Positions 23,646 to 32,761 of a stretch of 64,000 bases of DNA are shown piece by piece. Each line of letters begins with the position of its first letter. Positions within the stretch are counted from its first letter, which is position 1. A program made the translations under genes and the position numbers. This DNA comes from Streptomyces violaceusniger Tu 4113 (lineage in GTDB: Bacteria; Actinomycetota; Actinomycetes; Streptomycetales; Streptomycetaceae): positions 9,300,001 through 9,364,000 of the forward strand of contig NC_015957.1 of NCBI RefSeq assembly GCF_000147815.2. The letters run 5' to 3'. The notes beneath the pieces were generated by a model that was not told the DNA's origin, did no database searches, and saw nothing but the letters and a program-made list of their open reading frames with translations.

Positions 23646-26390
23646 TCACTTGGCCCGGGTCACCCGCAACTCCTCGATGCCTGCGCGCTTCTTGTCGTCC
23701 GCCGAGCGCAGGGTGACGCGGACGTAGCGGGCCGGGCCGCTCGTCCCCTCACGCCAGTGGCGGCCGTCGAGCGAGGTCCGCACCTCATGGGAGGCGGGCC
23801 GGGTGCGGGTCCACTCCGGGCTGACCTTCGCCAGGCGCACCGTGCGACCGAGGTCGGCCGTGAGCGTGCCCTGGGCCGCGTCGGGGACCCAGGCGGTGGC
23901 CGCGTTGCCGTCCACGGCGGCGCCCGCGTACATCCCGGGCTCCTCCGTGCTCGCCGTCGCCTTTCCGCAGCGCGCGACGTTGTCGGTCGGCTCGAGGTCG
24001 GGGCGGCGGGTCTTGAGCACCGCGGGCGCGCCCCGGCTCACGAGCTGGGCTCCGCCCCGCGGGGTCTCGATCCGCATCGGCGCGCCTCCGGTCAGCCTTA
24101 CGGTCGTCTGGTGCGGGCCGATGGCGACGTCGTAGGTGCGGCCCCGCCAGCGCAGCCCCCGCAGGGTGACGCCGTCGTGGAGCTGCGGCGGCAGCGTCGG
24201 GTCGAGCCGCACGCCGTCCTCGCCCATCCGCAGCCCGGTCAGACCGTGGGTGAAGACCTGCAGAAAGCCGCCCTTACCGGTGAGGAAGTCATGCGCCGGG
24301 GAGCCGGACAGGGGGTCCTGCGCGCCCGCCTTCTCGCCCCGCGCCTCCGAGAACGTGTCGAAGGGGCCGCGCACGAACGGCTTGATGGAGCGCTGGAGGT
24401 AGGTGTACGTGGAGCAGCCGGGCTCGCCGATGGCGGCGGCGTCGATGGCGTGCACCGAGTCCGTCATGGCCGGGCCGTCCGGGTCGGTGCGGGCCGCGTA
24501 GTAGTCGAGGGTCTTGGCCGCCGACGTGCCGGACATCGGCCACTCCAGCGGATACATCAGCAGTACGGTGTCCGCCTGCTTGATGGTCGAGCCCTTATAG
24601 CCGTCGTACTGCTGGAAAACCTGCTTCTTCTTGTCGTACGGAATCCGCAGCTTGTCCGCGATCCGGGTCCAGGAGGCGGGCGCCTCACGGCCGAGGACGC
24701 GGGCGGCGCGGGCGGCGTCGCGCAGGGCGGTGGCGGCTCCGGCGTTGGTGAAGACACCGTCGTCGACGCCGTTGCTGTACTCGTCGGGACCGGCCACGTT
24801 CTTGATCGAGTAGCTGCCGTCGGTGTTGTGCGTGACGCGTCCGGCCCAGAACTCGGCGATCCCCTTGAGCACCGGCCAGCCGCGTCCGCGCAGCCACCGG
24901 GTGTCGCCCGTCGCCTCGTAGTACTGCCAGGCCGCCACGGCGATATCGCTCTGGAGGTGGTTCTGGGTGCGGCAGTGCGGCGGGTCCCAGCTATGGCATT
25001 CGGTCCACAGCCCGCCCTTGCTCGCACTGGTCCAGGGATAGAACAGGCCGGCGTAGCCCAGCTTGCGGGCGTTGGCGCGGGCGCCCGCACGGGTCTTGTA
25101 GCGGTACTCCACCACCGACTTGGCGAGTTCGGGATGGGTGGCGAGCAGCCCGGGGTACATCCAGGTCTCGGCGTCCCAGAAGATCAGCCCGCCGTAGTTG
25201 TCACTGCTCAGCCCGGTCGGCGAGATGCTGTTCCGGGAGCCGGCGCGGGTGGCGGACAGCAGTCCGTACTGCGTCGAGCGCACCCAGTCCTGGAGGTCGT
25301 TCCGGCCGCGCCCGGCCACCTCGATATCCGAGCGCCACAGCCGCCGCCAGGCCGCGCTGTGCGCGGCGAACAGCCCGTCCCAGCCCTGGTCCGCCGCGCG
25401 GCGGGAGGCGGCGCGGGCATCGGCGCGCGGGGTGCGGGAGGTCAGCGCGGTGTCCACGCCCACGTACTTGGTGAACTCGTAGGAACGGCCCGGGCGGACG
25501 GGGAAGCGGAGGGCCTGGCGCGCGGACAGCTTCCGCGCGGCCTCCGATCCCTCCGGCCCCTCCGTCGTCGCCTTGCCCGCCCGGACCCCCGGGCCCGGCC
25601 GCAGCGTGGAGGCCACGGCTCCGTCGGTCTTCGTGCCGTCCGTACGGAAGCCGACATCGACCGTGCCGCCCTTATGGGCGCCACCGCTGGTCCCGCTCAT
25701 CCGCCGCGCACCGCGTCCGTCGAGGAGATCGGTGACGGTCGCGTCCCCGCCCCAGTGCGGGGTCATCCGCATCCTTACGGCGCCCACGTGCGCGTTGGCG
25801 CGGTCGGCGACGATGTCATAGGTGAGGTCGGTGGCGCGCCCGTCGGACGCGGTCCAGGTGAGCGAGGTCCGCACCAGCCCGCAGCGCATGAAGACCGTCT
25901 GCCGGTAGTGGGAGATCCGCCCGGCGGACGTCTGGGAGCCGAAGGTCTCCGAACCCGCGCCCCCGGTGGCCACGTTCAGCGTGGACCATGTGGGGATGGC
26001 CGCGGCGACCTGCCGGTTCTCGGTGGTCTTCGCGTTGTGCGCGTAGAGACCCGAGACGAACGCGCCGTCGTAGCGGGGGGTGAACAGCGGCCAGCCGGTC
26101 TTGTCGCCCCCTCCGGAGTAGCCGGTCCCCTGGGGCGGCACCCGCTGCCCGAGATAGCCGTTGCCCACATACGCGTGGGAGCTGTCCTGGGGATCGATAC
26201 GGCCGGACGAGAGCGCCCAGCCGTCGGACGGCCCGCGCGTGCAGTCCCCGCCGGCGGTGGCGTCGGCCGCCGCGGTGGGGTCGGGTTCGGGAGCGGCCGA
26301 CGCCGGGGGCACGGCGGCGATCAGCCCGCAGACGAGGAGCGGGGCGAGCAGCCGGGCAGGCCGGGGCAGCCGGAGGGGGGAGTACGTCAT
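23646..26390 (-). CDS. Secreted glycoside hydrolase family 65 enzyme with C-terminal discoidin-like module
   Basis: 914 aa from ATG 26390, behind GGAGAA. Signal peptide about 1-33 (LLAPLLVCGLIAAVPPASA). The GH65 core has YVGNGYLGQRVPPQGTGYSG, the (alpha/alpha)6 segment GGLIFWDAETWMYPGLLATH and the proposed catalytic acid Glu in VAGPDEYSNG at about 535. Residues about 770-914 look like an F5/8-type carbohydrate-binding module (GKATASTEEPGMYAGAAVDG, then VRVTLRSADDKKRAGIEELRV). Likely role: extracellular hydrolysis or phosphorolysis of an alpha-glucoside such as trehalose (acid trehalase-like). A good promoter precedes it. Confidence 0.85.
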   Translation of the reverse strand: MTYSPLRLPRPARLLAPLLVCGLIAAVPPASAAPEPDPTAAADATAGGDCTRGPSDGWALSSGRIDPQDSSHAYVGNGYLGQRVPPQGTGYSGGGDKTGWPLFTPRYDGAFVSGLYAHNAKTTENRQVAAAIPTWSTLNVATGGAGSETFGSQTSAGRISHYRQTVFMRCGLVRTSLTWTASDGRATDLTYDIVADRANAHVGAVRMRMTPHWGGDATVTDLLDGRGARRMSGTSGGAHKGGTVDVGFRTDGTKTDGAVASTLRPGPGVRAGKATTEGPEGSEAARKLSARQALRFPVRPGRSYEFTKYVGVDTALTSRTPRADARAASRRAADQGWDGLFAAHSAAWRRLWRSDIEVAGRGRNDLQDWVRSTQYGLLSATRAGSRNSISPTGLSSDNYGGLIFWDAETWMYPGLLATHPELAKSVVEYRYKTRAGARANARKLGYAGLFYPWTSASKGGLWTECHSWDPPHCRTQNHLQSDIAVAAWQYYEATGDTRWLRGRGWPVLKGIAEFWAGRVTHNTDGSYSIKNVAGPDEYSNGVDDGVFTNAGAATALRDAARAARVLGREAPASWTRIADKLRIPYDKKKQVFQQYDGYKGSTIKQADTVLLMYPLEWPMSGTSAAKTLDYYAARTDPDGPAMTDSVHAIDAAAIGEPGCSTYTYLQRSIKPFVRGPFDTFSEARGEKAGAQDPLSGSPAHDFLTGKGGFLQVFTHGLTGLRMGEDGVRLDPTLPPQLHDGVTLRGLRWRGRTYDVAIGPHQTTVRLTGGAPMRIETPRGGAQLVSRGAPAVLKTRRPDLEPTDNVARCGKATASTEEPGMYAGAAVDGNAATAWVPDAAQGTLTADLGRTVRLAKVSPEWTRTRPASHEVRTSLDGRHWREGTSGPARYVRVTLRSADDKKRAGIEELRVTRAK

Positions 26391-26427
26391 TGTTCTCCGT
26401 CGTGGTGGGCCGGTGACGGTCCCGGTG

Positions 26428-26456
26428 ACGATAAAGAGGTGAACACGACAGGTCAA
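26428..26456 (-). promoter_or_regulatory. Sigma-70 type promoter of the GH65 gene
   Basis: On the minus strand TTGACC, exactly 17 bases, then TATCGT. The expected transcription start is about 30 bases before the ATG. Further upstream GAAC-GAGA-GTTC (26483-26494) is a possible regulator site. Confidence 0.55.
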
Positions 26457-26556
26457 TGGATCGCGTGATGTCTTCAATATCTGAACGAGAGTTCGGATGA
26501 GAAAACAAGATCAATAGGCGTGCCGGGCGCGTTCAGGATGAGGCGCCCCGGGCCCG

Positions 26557-27234
26557 TCAGAACGCGGACGGGCGCACCAGCCCCGTCTCGTAGGCGAAGA
26601 CCGCCGCCTGGGTCCGGTCGCGCAGCCCCAGCTTGAACAGGATCCGGCTCACATGGGTCTTCACGGTCTGCTCGGCCACCACCAGCCGTGCGGCGATCTC
26701 CGCGTTCGACAGCCCCTGGGCGATCAGGGTGAGCACCTCGGTCTCGCGCTCGGTCAGATCGCCCACCCGGTCCCGGAGGGGACCGCGCGGGGCGGCGGCG
26801 CTCACCCGGGAGAACTCACCGATCAGGCGCTTGGTGATGTTCGGCGCCAGCAGTGCGTCACCGGCCGCCACCACCCGCACCGCATGGGCCAGTTCATCCG
26901 CCGAGGCGTCCTTCAGCAGAAACCCGGACGCGCCCGCGCGCAGCGCCTCATAGACGTACTCGTCGAGGTCGAAGGTGGTGAGGACCAGGATCTTGACGGT
27001 GGCCCCGGCGGGTTCGGTGAGCCGCCGGGTGGCCTCGATACCGCCGACTCCCGGCATCCGTATGTCCATCAGGACCACGTCCGGGGCCAGCTCGGCGACC
27101 TGGTCGATGGCGTCGGCCCCGTCCACGGCCTGGCCGACGACCTCGATGTCCGGTTCGGCGTTGAGGAGCACCGTGAAGCCCTGGCGGACCATCATCTGGT
27201 CGTCGGCGATCAAAACGCGGATGGTCGTCGTCAT
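26557..27234 (-). CDS. NarL/LuxR-type response regulator
   Basis: 225 aa. Receiver domain about 1-125 with acidic pocket IADDQ, phospho-acceptor Asp in VVLMDIRMPG, Thr in LVLTTFD and Lys in GFLLKDAS. LuxR-type HTH about 155-220 (LTERETEVLTLIAQGLSNAE, then VKTHVSRILFKLGLRDR). The start overlaps the kinase stop by ATGA, so it is the last gene of a four-gene operon and the partner of that kinase. Confidence 0.92.
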   Translation of the reverse strand: MTTTIRVLIADDQMMVRQGFTVLLNAEPDIEVVGQAVDGADAIDQVAELAPDVVLMDIRMPGVGGIEATRRLTEPAGATVKILVLTTFDLDEYVYEALRAGASGFLLKDASADELAHAVRVVAAGDALLAPNITKRLIGEFSRVSAAAPRGPLRDRVGDLTERETEVLTLIAQGLSNAEIAARLVVAEQTVKTHVSRILFKLGLRDRTQAAVFAYETGLVRPSAF

Positions 27235-28604
27235 ACGGGGTCCTCGGCGGTTTCGGGCGCGGCGGCGGACGGGTCGGGGTGGTGCGTGGGCAGCACCGCG
27301 GTCACCTCGTAACCGCCGTCCGGCGTCGGGCCGGTGGTCAGCTCACCCCCTAGCATCGCAGCGCGCTCCCGCATCCCGAGCAGCCCGTGCCCGGCGCCCG
27401 GCGAGGGCGGGGCGGGCCGGTCCGGGGTCGTGTTGACGATCCGGACGGTGAGCCCGCGCCGCTGGTACCCCAGCTCCACCCGCGCCTGAGCGCCCGGCGC
27501 GTGCCGCATCACATTGCTCAGCGCCTCCTGCACGATGCGGAACGCCGACAGCTCGACGCCCGGCGGCAGCGGCCGCCGCTCCCCGGTGACATCCGTAAGG
27601 ATCGTGATTCCGGTCCCGCGCACCGTGCCCACCAGCTCGTCCAGCCGGTCCAGAGTGGGCTGCGGGGCGTGCCGGGCGCCGTCGGCCAGGGCGTCCTCGG
27701 AGCGCAGCACGCCCAGCACGCGACGGAGTTCGGCCAGCGCCTCGACCGCGTTCTGGCGGATGCCCGCGAGGTTCTCCTTCAGGTCGTCGGAGGGGTTCTC
27801 GGCCAAATGCGGGGCGACCTGCGCCTGGATGGAGATCACCGACATGTGGTGGGCGACCACGTCGTGCAGCTCGCGGGCGATGCGGTTGCGCTCCTCCAGC
27901 AGGGTGCGCCGGGCCCGTTCCTCCGCGGTGAGCTCCTCCTGCTCGACCAGCCGGGTCCGCGCCACCCGGCGGCCGCGCAGCGCGGTGCCCACCACCACGG
28001 CGGTGGTGAAGGACACGAACGCCTCGTAAAGGCCGTCCGTATGGGGCCGGGTGGCGAAGGCGGAGGTGGCCGTCCCCACCAGCAGGGTCAGTATCAGCGC
28101 CTCGGCGGCGATCCGGGGGCGGACCCGCAGCGCGAGGAGGAGCAGCACGATGGTGTGCAGCGCGATCTGGCCGTAGTTCCAGGGGTAGGGCACGTAATCG
28201 GGGAGGCGGCCATCCGCCTCCAGCGCCGTCACCAACAGCATGGCGGTCGAGAGCCACCACGCCGGTATCGGGCGGGTCAGCGCCACCTGGACGGCCAGCG
28301 CTTCGAGCACCACGAAACCGATCATGGGCACCGGGTCCTGGGACGTCCCCGGCCGGGCGGGCTCCTGGAACTGCGCCATGCTGAACCAGGCCATGAGCAC
28401 CGCGAGCAACACCACATGGCCATGGGGCAGCCGGCCCAGCCAGCGCATCCGCGGCAGCGGGTCGCGCGCGATCGTCCACAGGTCCGCGCGGAGGATGCCC
28501 GGCGCCGCGCGCAGTCCCTCGCCCATCGTGCGCGGCAGGGCGCGTGCGCCCTCCGCCAGCCGGTCCGCCATCCGCCCGCCCGTCATGGCCTTGACTTTAG
28601 ACAC
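27231..28604 (-). CDS. HisKA_3-type sensor histidine kinase
   Basis: 457 aa from GTG 28604, seven bases after GGAGA and overlapping the acyltransferase stop by 8 bp. ATG 28586 is the alternative. About five transmembrane helices lie between residues 45 and 230 (HVVLLAVLMAWFSMAQF, IALHTIVLLLLALRV and others). The dimerisation/phosphoacceptor motif is NRIARELHDVVAHHMSVISI with His in ELHD, followed by an HATPase domain (LSAFRIVQEALSNVMRHAPG, GHGLLGMRERA). It phosphorylates the adjacent NarL-type regulator. The signal is unknown, but two membrane or secreted enzymes share the operon. Confidence 0.9.
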   Translation of the reverse strand: MSKVKAMTGGRMADRLAEGARALPRTMGEGLRAAPGILRADLWTIARDPLPRMRWLGRLPHGHVVLLAVLMAWFSMAQFQEPARPGTSQDPVPMIGFVVLEALAVQVALTRPIPAWWLSTAMLLVTALEADGRLPDYVPYPWNYGQIALHTIVLLLLALRVRPRIAAEALILTLLVGTATSAFATRPHTDGLYEAFVSFTTAVVVGTALRGRRVARTRLVEQEELTAEERARRTLLEERNRIARELHDVVAHHMSVISIQAQVAPHLAENPSDDLKENLAGIRQNAVEALAELRRVLGVLRSEDALADGARHAPQPTLDRLDELVGTVRGTGITILTDVTGERRPLPPGVELSAFRIVQEALSNVMRHAPGAQARVELGYQRRGLTVRIVNTTPDRPAPPSPGAGHGLLGMRERAAMLGGELTTGPTPDGGYEVTAVLPTHHPDPSAAAPETAEDPV

Positions 28605-29904
28605 TGGGCTTCTCCACCTGCCGGGCCGCCCGGACCGAACGTCCCTCGCGAACGACGCGGCTCCCACCGCGGACGGCACCGCCACCACCGCGTACGGCAC
28701 CGCCGCCACCGCGGACGACGCCGCCACCGCCCTTCCGCCGCCCCGCCTCGTACCCGTGGAAGGCCGCCCAGCAGATCAGCAGCGCCCCCGCGAACACCGG
28801 CAGCCAGCACAGCCGCGCCAGCACCCAGCCGGGGCCGTCGGGCACGGTGTGCAGCCCCGGCAGCGGCCCGTACAGCCGCAGCGTGGTCACGCTGACCGCC
28901 ATCATCGCGGTCTGGTGCCACAGGAACACGGTCATCGCGGAGAGGTTGACCAGCGCCACCACCGCCCACGCGGCGGGCCGCGCCAGCACCCGGCGCAGGG
29001 GGCCGCGCAGCAGCAGGGCCGCGCCGCACTGGGTGAGACCGAAGGTGACGGCGGCCAGGGTGGGCGGGTTGAGGTTGGATATCGGGGCGCCGGGCACCCC
29101 GACCATCGCCGCCGGATAGCCGCCGAACAGGACGAGCCCGGCGGTGACCGTCGCGCCCCCGATCAGCAGCACCCACCCGGCCGTCCGGCCGCGCAGCAGG
29201 CCCCGGCCCCAGGTGGCGCCCAGGCAGTACGGGACCAGCCAGCCAGCCGCCAGATTGATCCAGCCGAGCCAGGCCGGGCCGCCGAAGCCGAACCGGATCA
29301 GGTCGACATGGAGCACGATGGCCAGCGGCCACAGCGGATGCAGCCGCGCCACCAGCGGGGTCGCGGCCGTGAGCACCGCGTAGACCAGCAGGAACCACAG
29401 CGGGGACAGGACGAGTTTGAGCAGCGTGTGCACGGTCAGCAGGCTCACCCCGGAGCCGAGCATCGCCCCCGCCGCCACGGTCCACACGGCGAGCACGGCG
29501 GCGACGGGCCGGAACAGCCGGGCCAGCCGGGCGCGCAGCCACCGCCGGTAGCCGATGCCCCGGGCGTGGGCGCAGGCATGGCTCTTGGCGCCCATCTGCC
29601 CGCCGACCAGGAAGAACACCGCGAGGGTCTGGAACGCCCAGGAGACGGGGGTGAGTTCGGGCTGGTACAGCAGCGGGCTGGCCGCGCGCAGGGTGCCGCT
29701 GTCGGCGACCAGGGCGGTCACCAGCCAGTGGCCGAGCACCACACCGAGGATGGCGATGGCCCGCAGGGCGTCCACGGCGCGGTCGCGGTCGGGCGGGGTG
29801 GCGGCCTCGATCCGCCGGACGAGGTCACGTATGCGGAATGTGTCACGCCTACGAACCGTGTCAGGCGTACGGAATGTGCCACGCGTCCGAACGATGTTAC
29901 GCAT
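28597..29904 (-). CDS. Acyltransferase-3 family membrane protein
   Basis: 435 aa from ATG 29904, six bases after GGAGGG. About ten membrane helices with the family N-terminus RAVDALRAIAILGVVLGHWL (the His is the usual acyl-transfer residue) and FFLVGGQMGAKS. Members O-acylate extracytoplasmic sugars, lipids or antibiotics. Both ends contain minisatellites: four 18-bp units at the N-terminus and three 21-bp units near the C-terminus. Its start overlaps the hydrolase stop (ATGCGTAA) and its end overlaps the kinase start, so the four genes are translationally coupled. Confidence 0.85.
   Translation of the reverse strand: MRNIVRTRGTFRTPDTVRRRDTFRIRDLVRRIEAATPPDRDRAVDALRAIAILGVVLGHWLVTALVADSGTLRAASPLLYQPELTPVSWAFQTLAVFFLVGGQMGAKSHACAHARGIGYRRWLRARLARLFRPVAAVLAVWTVAAGAMLGSGVSLLTVHTLLKLVLSPLWFLLVYAVLTAATPLVARLHPLWPLAIVLHVDLIRFGFGGPAWLGWINLAAGWLVPYCLGATWGRGLLRGRTAGWVLLIGGATVTAGLVLFGGYPAAMVGVPGAPISNLNPPTLAAVTFGLTQCGAALLLRGPLRRVLARPAAWAVVALVNLSAMTVFLWHQTAMMAVSVTTLRLYGPLPGLHTVPDGPGWVLARLCWLPVFAGALLICWAAFHGYEAGRRKGGGGVVRGGGGAVRGGGGAVRGGSRVVREGRSVRAARQVEKPSV
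28666..28728. repeat. 21-bp tandem repeat, 3 units, in the acyltransferase 3' end
   Basis: Units such as ACCGCGGACGGCACCGCCACC minus its last base pair context at 28666, 28687 and 28708. They encode Gly-rich heptads (GGGGAVR) on the minus strand. Confidence 0.75.
29828..29899. repeat. 18-bp tandem repeat, 4 units, at the acyltransferase 5' end
   Basis: Four diverged 18-bp units (CGTATGCGGAATGTGTCA, CGCCTACGAACCGTGTCA and two more). They begin five bases from the start codon and encode an Arg/Thr-rich cytosolic N-terminus. Confidence 0.7.
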
Positions 29905-30820
29905 CGCGGCCCTCCACGATCCGGCCCATGCTCGCCAAAGCGGCGGACCCGGGCTTGAGATAGTCGCTGTGCCCGACGTCCCCCGCGTCGAACTTCCGTG
30001 CGCCGAACCGCCCGGAGACGGGATCGGTCCCGAAGCCGACGGTCGTGCCCAGTAGCCGGATCCGCACATGCGGCACCCCGCCGATCCAGTCGTTCCCGCC
30101 CCGCCCGGCCCAGACGGTGGCCCGGGTGTGCAGTTGCCGGGCGTCGTCGAATCCCGTACCGGGGCTGCCGTACAGGACGATGTCCGCGGCCTTCAGCCCC
30201 CGCGCGGCCCGGGCGCACACCACCGAACCGTAGGAGTGGCAGAGGAGCGAGATCCGGGCCCGGGGCTTGGCCGCGTTCAACTCCCGTACGAATGTGGCCA
30301 GTCGGGGAGCCGCACCGGCGGCCCGGTTCGTGGTCAGCACCTCGGGTCCCACGGTGCCCGGCGTCTTGTACCCGAGCCAGCCGACGACGGCCGTACGGCT
30401 GCCGAGTTGATGGCTCAGCGCGAGGGCCCCGGCCCGGAACCGGTCGTACGTCTCCAGGTTGGTGTCCGACCCCGGCACCAGCACGGCGACGCGCGTGGCC
30501 CGGCCCAGGTCCCCGTACACCTCGACGGCACGACCGCCCTCCCGCCCGTCGAAGGACAGGAAGTGCCGCGACGGCTTCCGCATCTTCCGCAGCGCCCGCT
30601 CCCGCGCTCGGTCGCCGTGCCGGGTCGCCATCGCCTCGGCCGCCGCGATCCCCTCCCGATTGGCCTCGTACCGGTGCTCCAGCCCCTGGACGCTCACGGG
30701 CCCCAGCGCCACGGGTGCGGGCGCCGGCACCTCGCTCGGCCCTGCGGCCCCCATCAGGGGCACCACCACCGAGGTGGTGACGAGCGCCGCGAGCAGGGCG
30801 CGGCGAAGACGGGACGCCAT
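29897..30820 (-). CDS. Secreted or membrane-tethered alpha/beta hydrolase (DUF1023-like)
   Basis: 307 aa from ATG 30820, behind GGAAGGA. The N-terminus ASRLRRALLAALVTTSVVV is a signal peptide or anchor. The hydrolase domain has RVAVLVPGSDTNLETYDRF, the nucleophile elbow LLCHSYGSVVCARAA and Asp/His further on (GRGGNDWIGG, DVGHSDYL). It is the first gene of the hydrolase-acyltransferase-kinase-regulator operon. An esterase acting on a surface acyl ester would fit the acyltransferase next to it; this is inference. Confidence 0.82.
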   Translation of the reverse strand: MASRLRRALLAALVTTSVVVPLMGAAGPSEVPAPAPVALGPVSVQGLEHRYEANREGIAAAEAMATRHGDRARERALRKMRKPSRHFLSFDGREGGRAVEVYGDLGRATRVAVLVPGSDTNLETYDRFRAGALALSHQLGSRTAVVGWLGYKTPGTVGPEVLTTNRAAGAAPRLATFVRELNAAKPRARISLLCHSYGSVVCARAARGLKAADIVLYGSPGTGFDDARQLHTRATVWAGRGGNDWIGGVPHVRIRLLGTTVGFGTDPVSGRFGARKFDAGDVGHSDYLKPGSAALASMGRIVEGRDA

Positions 30821-31188
30821 GGCTGTTCCTTCCGTACCGACAGCTTGTGTGAGTACGGAAGTTATGGAGTCGGCCGTGTGGTTGGCGTCCCACCGGGGAG
30901 TGCATCCGCGGGGTAGTCCCCAGGTACTACGGGTAGGGGGTCGGGCCGGTGCGGTGGTCGCGATCCGCACCGCGGTGGGGCCCGGGTCCACGACCGATGC
31001 GTGGTGACGGCTGATACGCGGCTACGGCTGATACGTGGTGACGGCTGATACGTGGTGACGGCTGATACGCGGTTGATGCACGGCTGAGCGGCCCCGGAGG
31101 CCCCGCTCCGCCGGGGCGGAGATCTCTCTCGCCCAAGGTGACGCCGGTGCGCCGACGCGGCGCACCGGTCTCACCGTAGGAGGTCACG
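30821..31188. other. Divergent intergenic region with a tandem repeat
   Basis: The 368-bp spacer separates the hydrolase operon from the M1 peptidase gene. It holds promoter sequences for both and the 17-bp array listed next. No gene seen. Confidence 0.45.
31001..31068. repeat. 17-bp tandem repeat, 4 units (iteron-like)
   Basis: GTGGTGACGGCTGATAC at 31001, 31035 and 31052 is identical; the unit at 31018 is GCGGCTACGGCTGATAC. The period is not a multiple of three and the array lies between divergent promoters, so a protein-binding role is more likely than coding. Confidence 0.85.
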
Positions 31189-32715
31189 ATGTCCCCTGCC
31201 CCCACCCACCGGGCGCGCCGCCGCCGTACCGTGCTCATGGCGATGGCTGCCTCTACGGCGGCGATGGCGACCGTAGCGGCCGGTCCGCCCGGCTGGGCCG
31301 GTGCCCCCGCGGGCGACCCGGCCTCCCCGGGCGCCCGGAGCGCCGGGGACCGGCTGGTGCCGTATCCGGGCAACGGCGGTTACGACGTCCGCTCGTACGA
31401 CGTCGGCTACACCTACCGGCCCGGGACCACGCTGATGGACTCCTCCGTACGGATCCGGGCGACCGCCACCCAGGCGCTGTCCCGGTTCAGCCTCGACGCG
31501 GCCGTGGACGAGATCAAGACGGTCACCGTCCAGGGCGAGCCGGTCCGCTTCGCCGTGGACAAGGCGGGCGAGAAGCTGGACATCACGCCGCGGCGGGCGC
31601 TCGGCAAGGGCCGGCCGTTCGATGTGAACATCGCCTACCGCGTCGACCGGAACGACAACCGGACCCGGCCCGGCGACCCGACCAGCCCGGCGCCGCGCCT
31701 GACCCCGTGGGTGAACAAGAAGGTCGGCTTCGTGGTGTTCGGCCAGCCGGACCGGGCCCACATGTTCTTCCCCGCCAACGACTACCCCACCGACAAGGCC
31801 CGGTTCACCTTCCGCCTCACCGCGCCGAAGGACCTCCAGGCCGTGGGCATCGGGACGCTGCGCTCACGGACGACCTCGGGCGACGACGCCACCACCGTCT
31901 TCTCGACCGCAGACGAGATCTCCACCCAGGTCGTCCAGGTCGGTGTCGGGCACTACAAGGAGATCCGGGGTCGCGGCCCCCACGGGCTGCCGCTGCGCAG
32001 CTATGTCGACACCGACGCGTACGAGGCGGCCAAGCCGCTGGTCGACCGGATACCGGACCAGCTCTCCTGGTTCGAGAAGGAGCTCGGCCGGCCGTTCCCG
32101 CTGGAGACCTACGGAGTGCTCGGGGTGCCCGAGGGCTATCTGGGGGTGGCCTTCGAATCGGCGACCCTGTCCACGTTCGCCGTCGAGAACCTCCAGGGGC
32201 CGGCGGAGCAGCTCGAACCGACCATGGTCCACGAGATGGTGCATCAGTACTTCGGGGACGCGCTCGCCGTCTCGAACTGGGACACCAACTGGATCAGCGA
32301 GGGCCACGCCGACTACTACCAGTTGCTCTACACCGTGGATCAGGGCTGGCGGGACCTGGCCACCGTGCTGAAGGCGCGGTACGAGTTCGACCCCGAGAGC
32401 CGTGCCGCGAGCGGCCCCCCGAACCGGCCCAAGGAGGCCATCGACGCGCTGGTCGGCGGCAACAACGCGGGTGTGCTGATGCTCGCCGGGCTGCGCCACC
32501 AGGTCGGTGACGCCACCTTCAAGAAGATCGAGCGGACCTTCTTCGACCGGTACCGGGGCAGGAACGCCGACACCCGGGACTACATCGCGGTGGCGAACGA
32601 GATCAGCGGCCGGGACTTCACCGCGTACGTCAACGGCTGGCTCTACGACGAGAAGACTCCGCCCATGGCGGGCCACCCGGACTGGGTGGCCCCGGAGCCG
32701 CCGAAGAGCTCGTGA
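31189..32715 (+). CDS. Secreted M1-family-like zinc metallopeptidase
   Basis: 508 aa, ATG 31189 behind TAGGAGGT. N-terminal Arg-rich signal peptide about 1-37 (VLMAMAASTAAMATVAAGPP). The zinc site is HEMVHQYFGD (HExxH) with the third ligand Glu in WISEGHADYYQ about 20 residues later. The N-terminal beta domain resembles aminopeptidase N (DVRSYDVGYTYRPG, MFFPANDYPTDKARFTFRLT). It acts outside the cell on peptides. Shorter than full M1 enzymes (about 850 aa), as usual for this secreted Streptomyces group. Confidence 0.88.
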   Translation: MSPAPTHRARRRRTVLMAMAASTAAMATVAAGPPGWAGAPAGDPASPGARSAGDRLVPYPGNGGYDVRSYDVGYTYRPGTTLMDSSVRIRATATQALSRFSLDAAVDEIKTVTVQGEPVRFAVDKAGEKLDITPRRALGKGRPFDVNIAYRVDRNDNRTRPGDPTSPAPRLTPWVNKKVGFVVFGQPDRAHMFFPANDYPTDKARFTFRLTAPKDLQAVGIGTLRSRTTSGDDATTVFSTADEISTQVVQVGVGHYKEIRGRGPHGLPLRSYVDTDAYEAAKPLVDRIPDQLSWFEKELGRPFPLETYGVLGVPEGYLGVAFESATLSTFAVENLQGPAEQLEPTMVHEMVHQYFGDALAVSNWDTNWISEGHADYYQLLYTVDQGWRDLATVLKARYEFDPESRAASGPPNRPKEAIDALVGGNNAGVLMLAGLRHQVGDATFKKIERTFFDRYRGRNADTRDYIAVANEISGRDFTAYVNGWLYDEKTPPMAGHPDWVAPEPPKSS

Positions 32716-32761
32716 CATAACGGCATGATGGGGGGCTCCCCCTTCGCACAGGTTGGTGAAA

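Noticed and set aside
31001..31068. Plasmid-type origin iterons
   Set aside because: No Rep gene, DnaA boxes or AT-rich melting region nearby.
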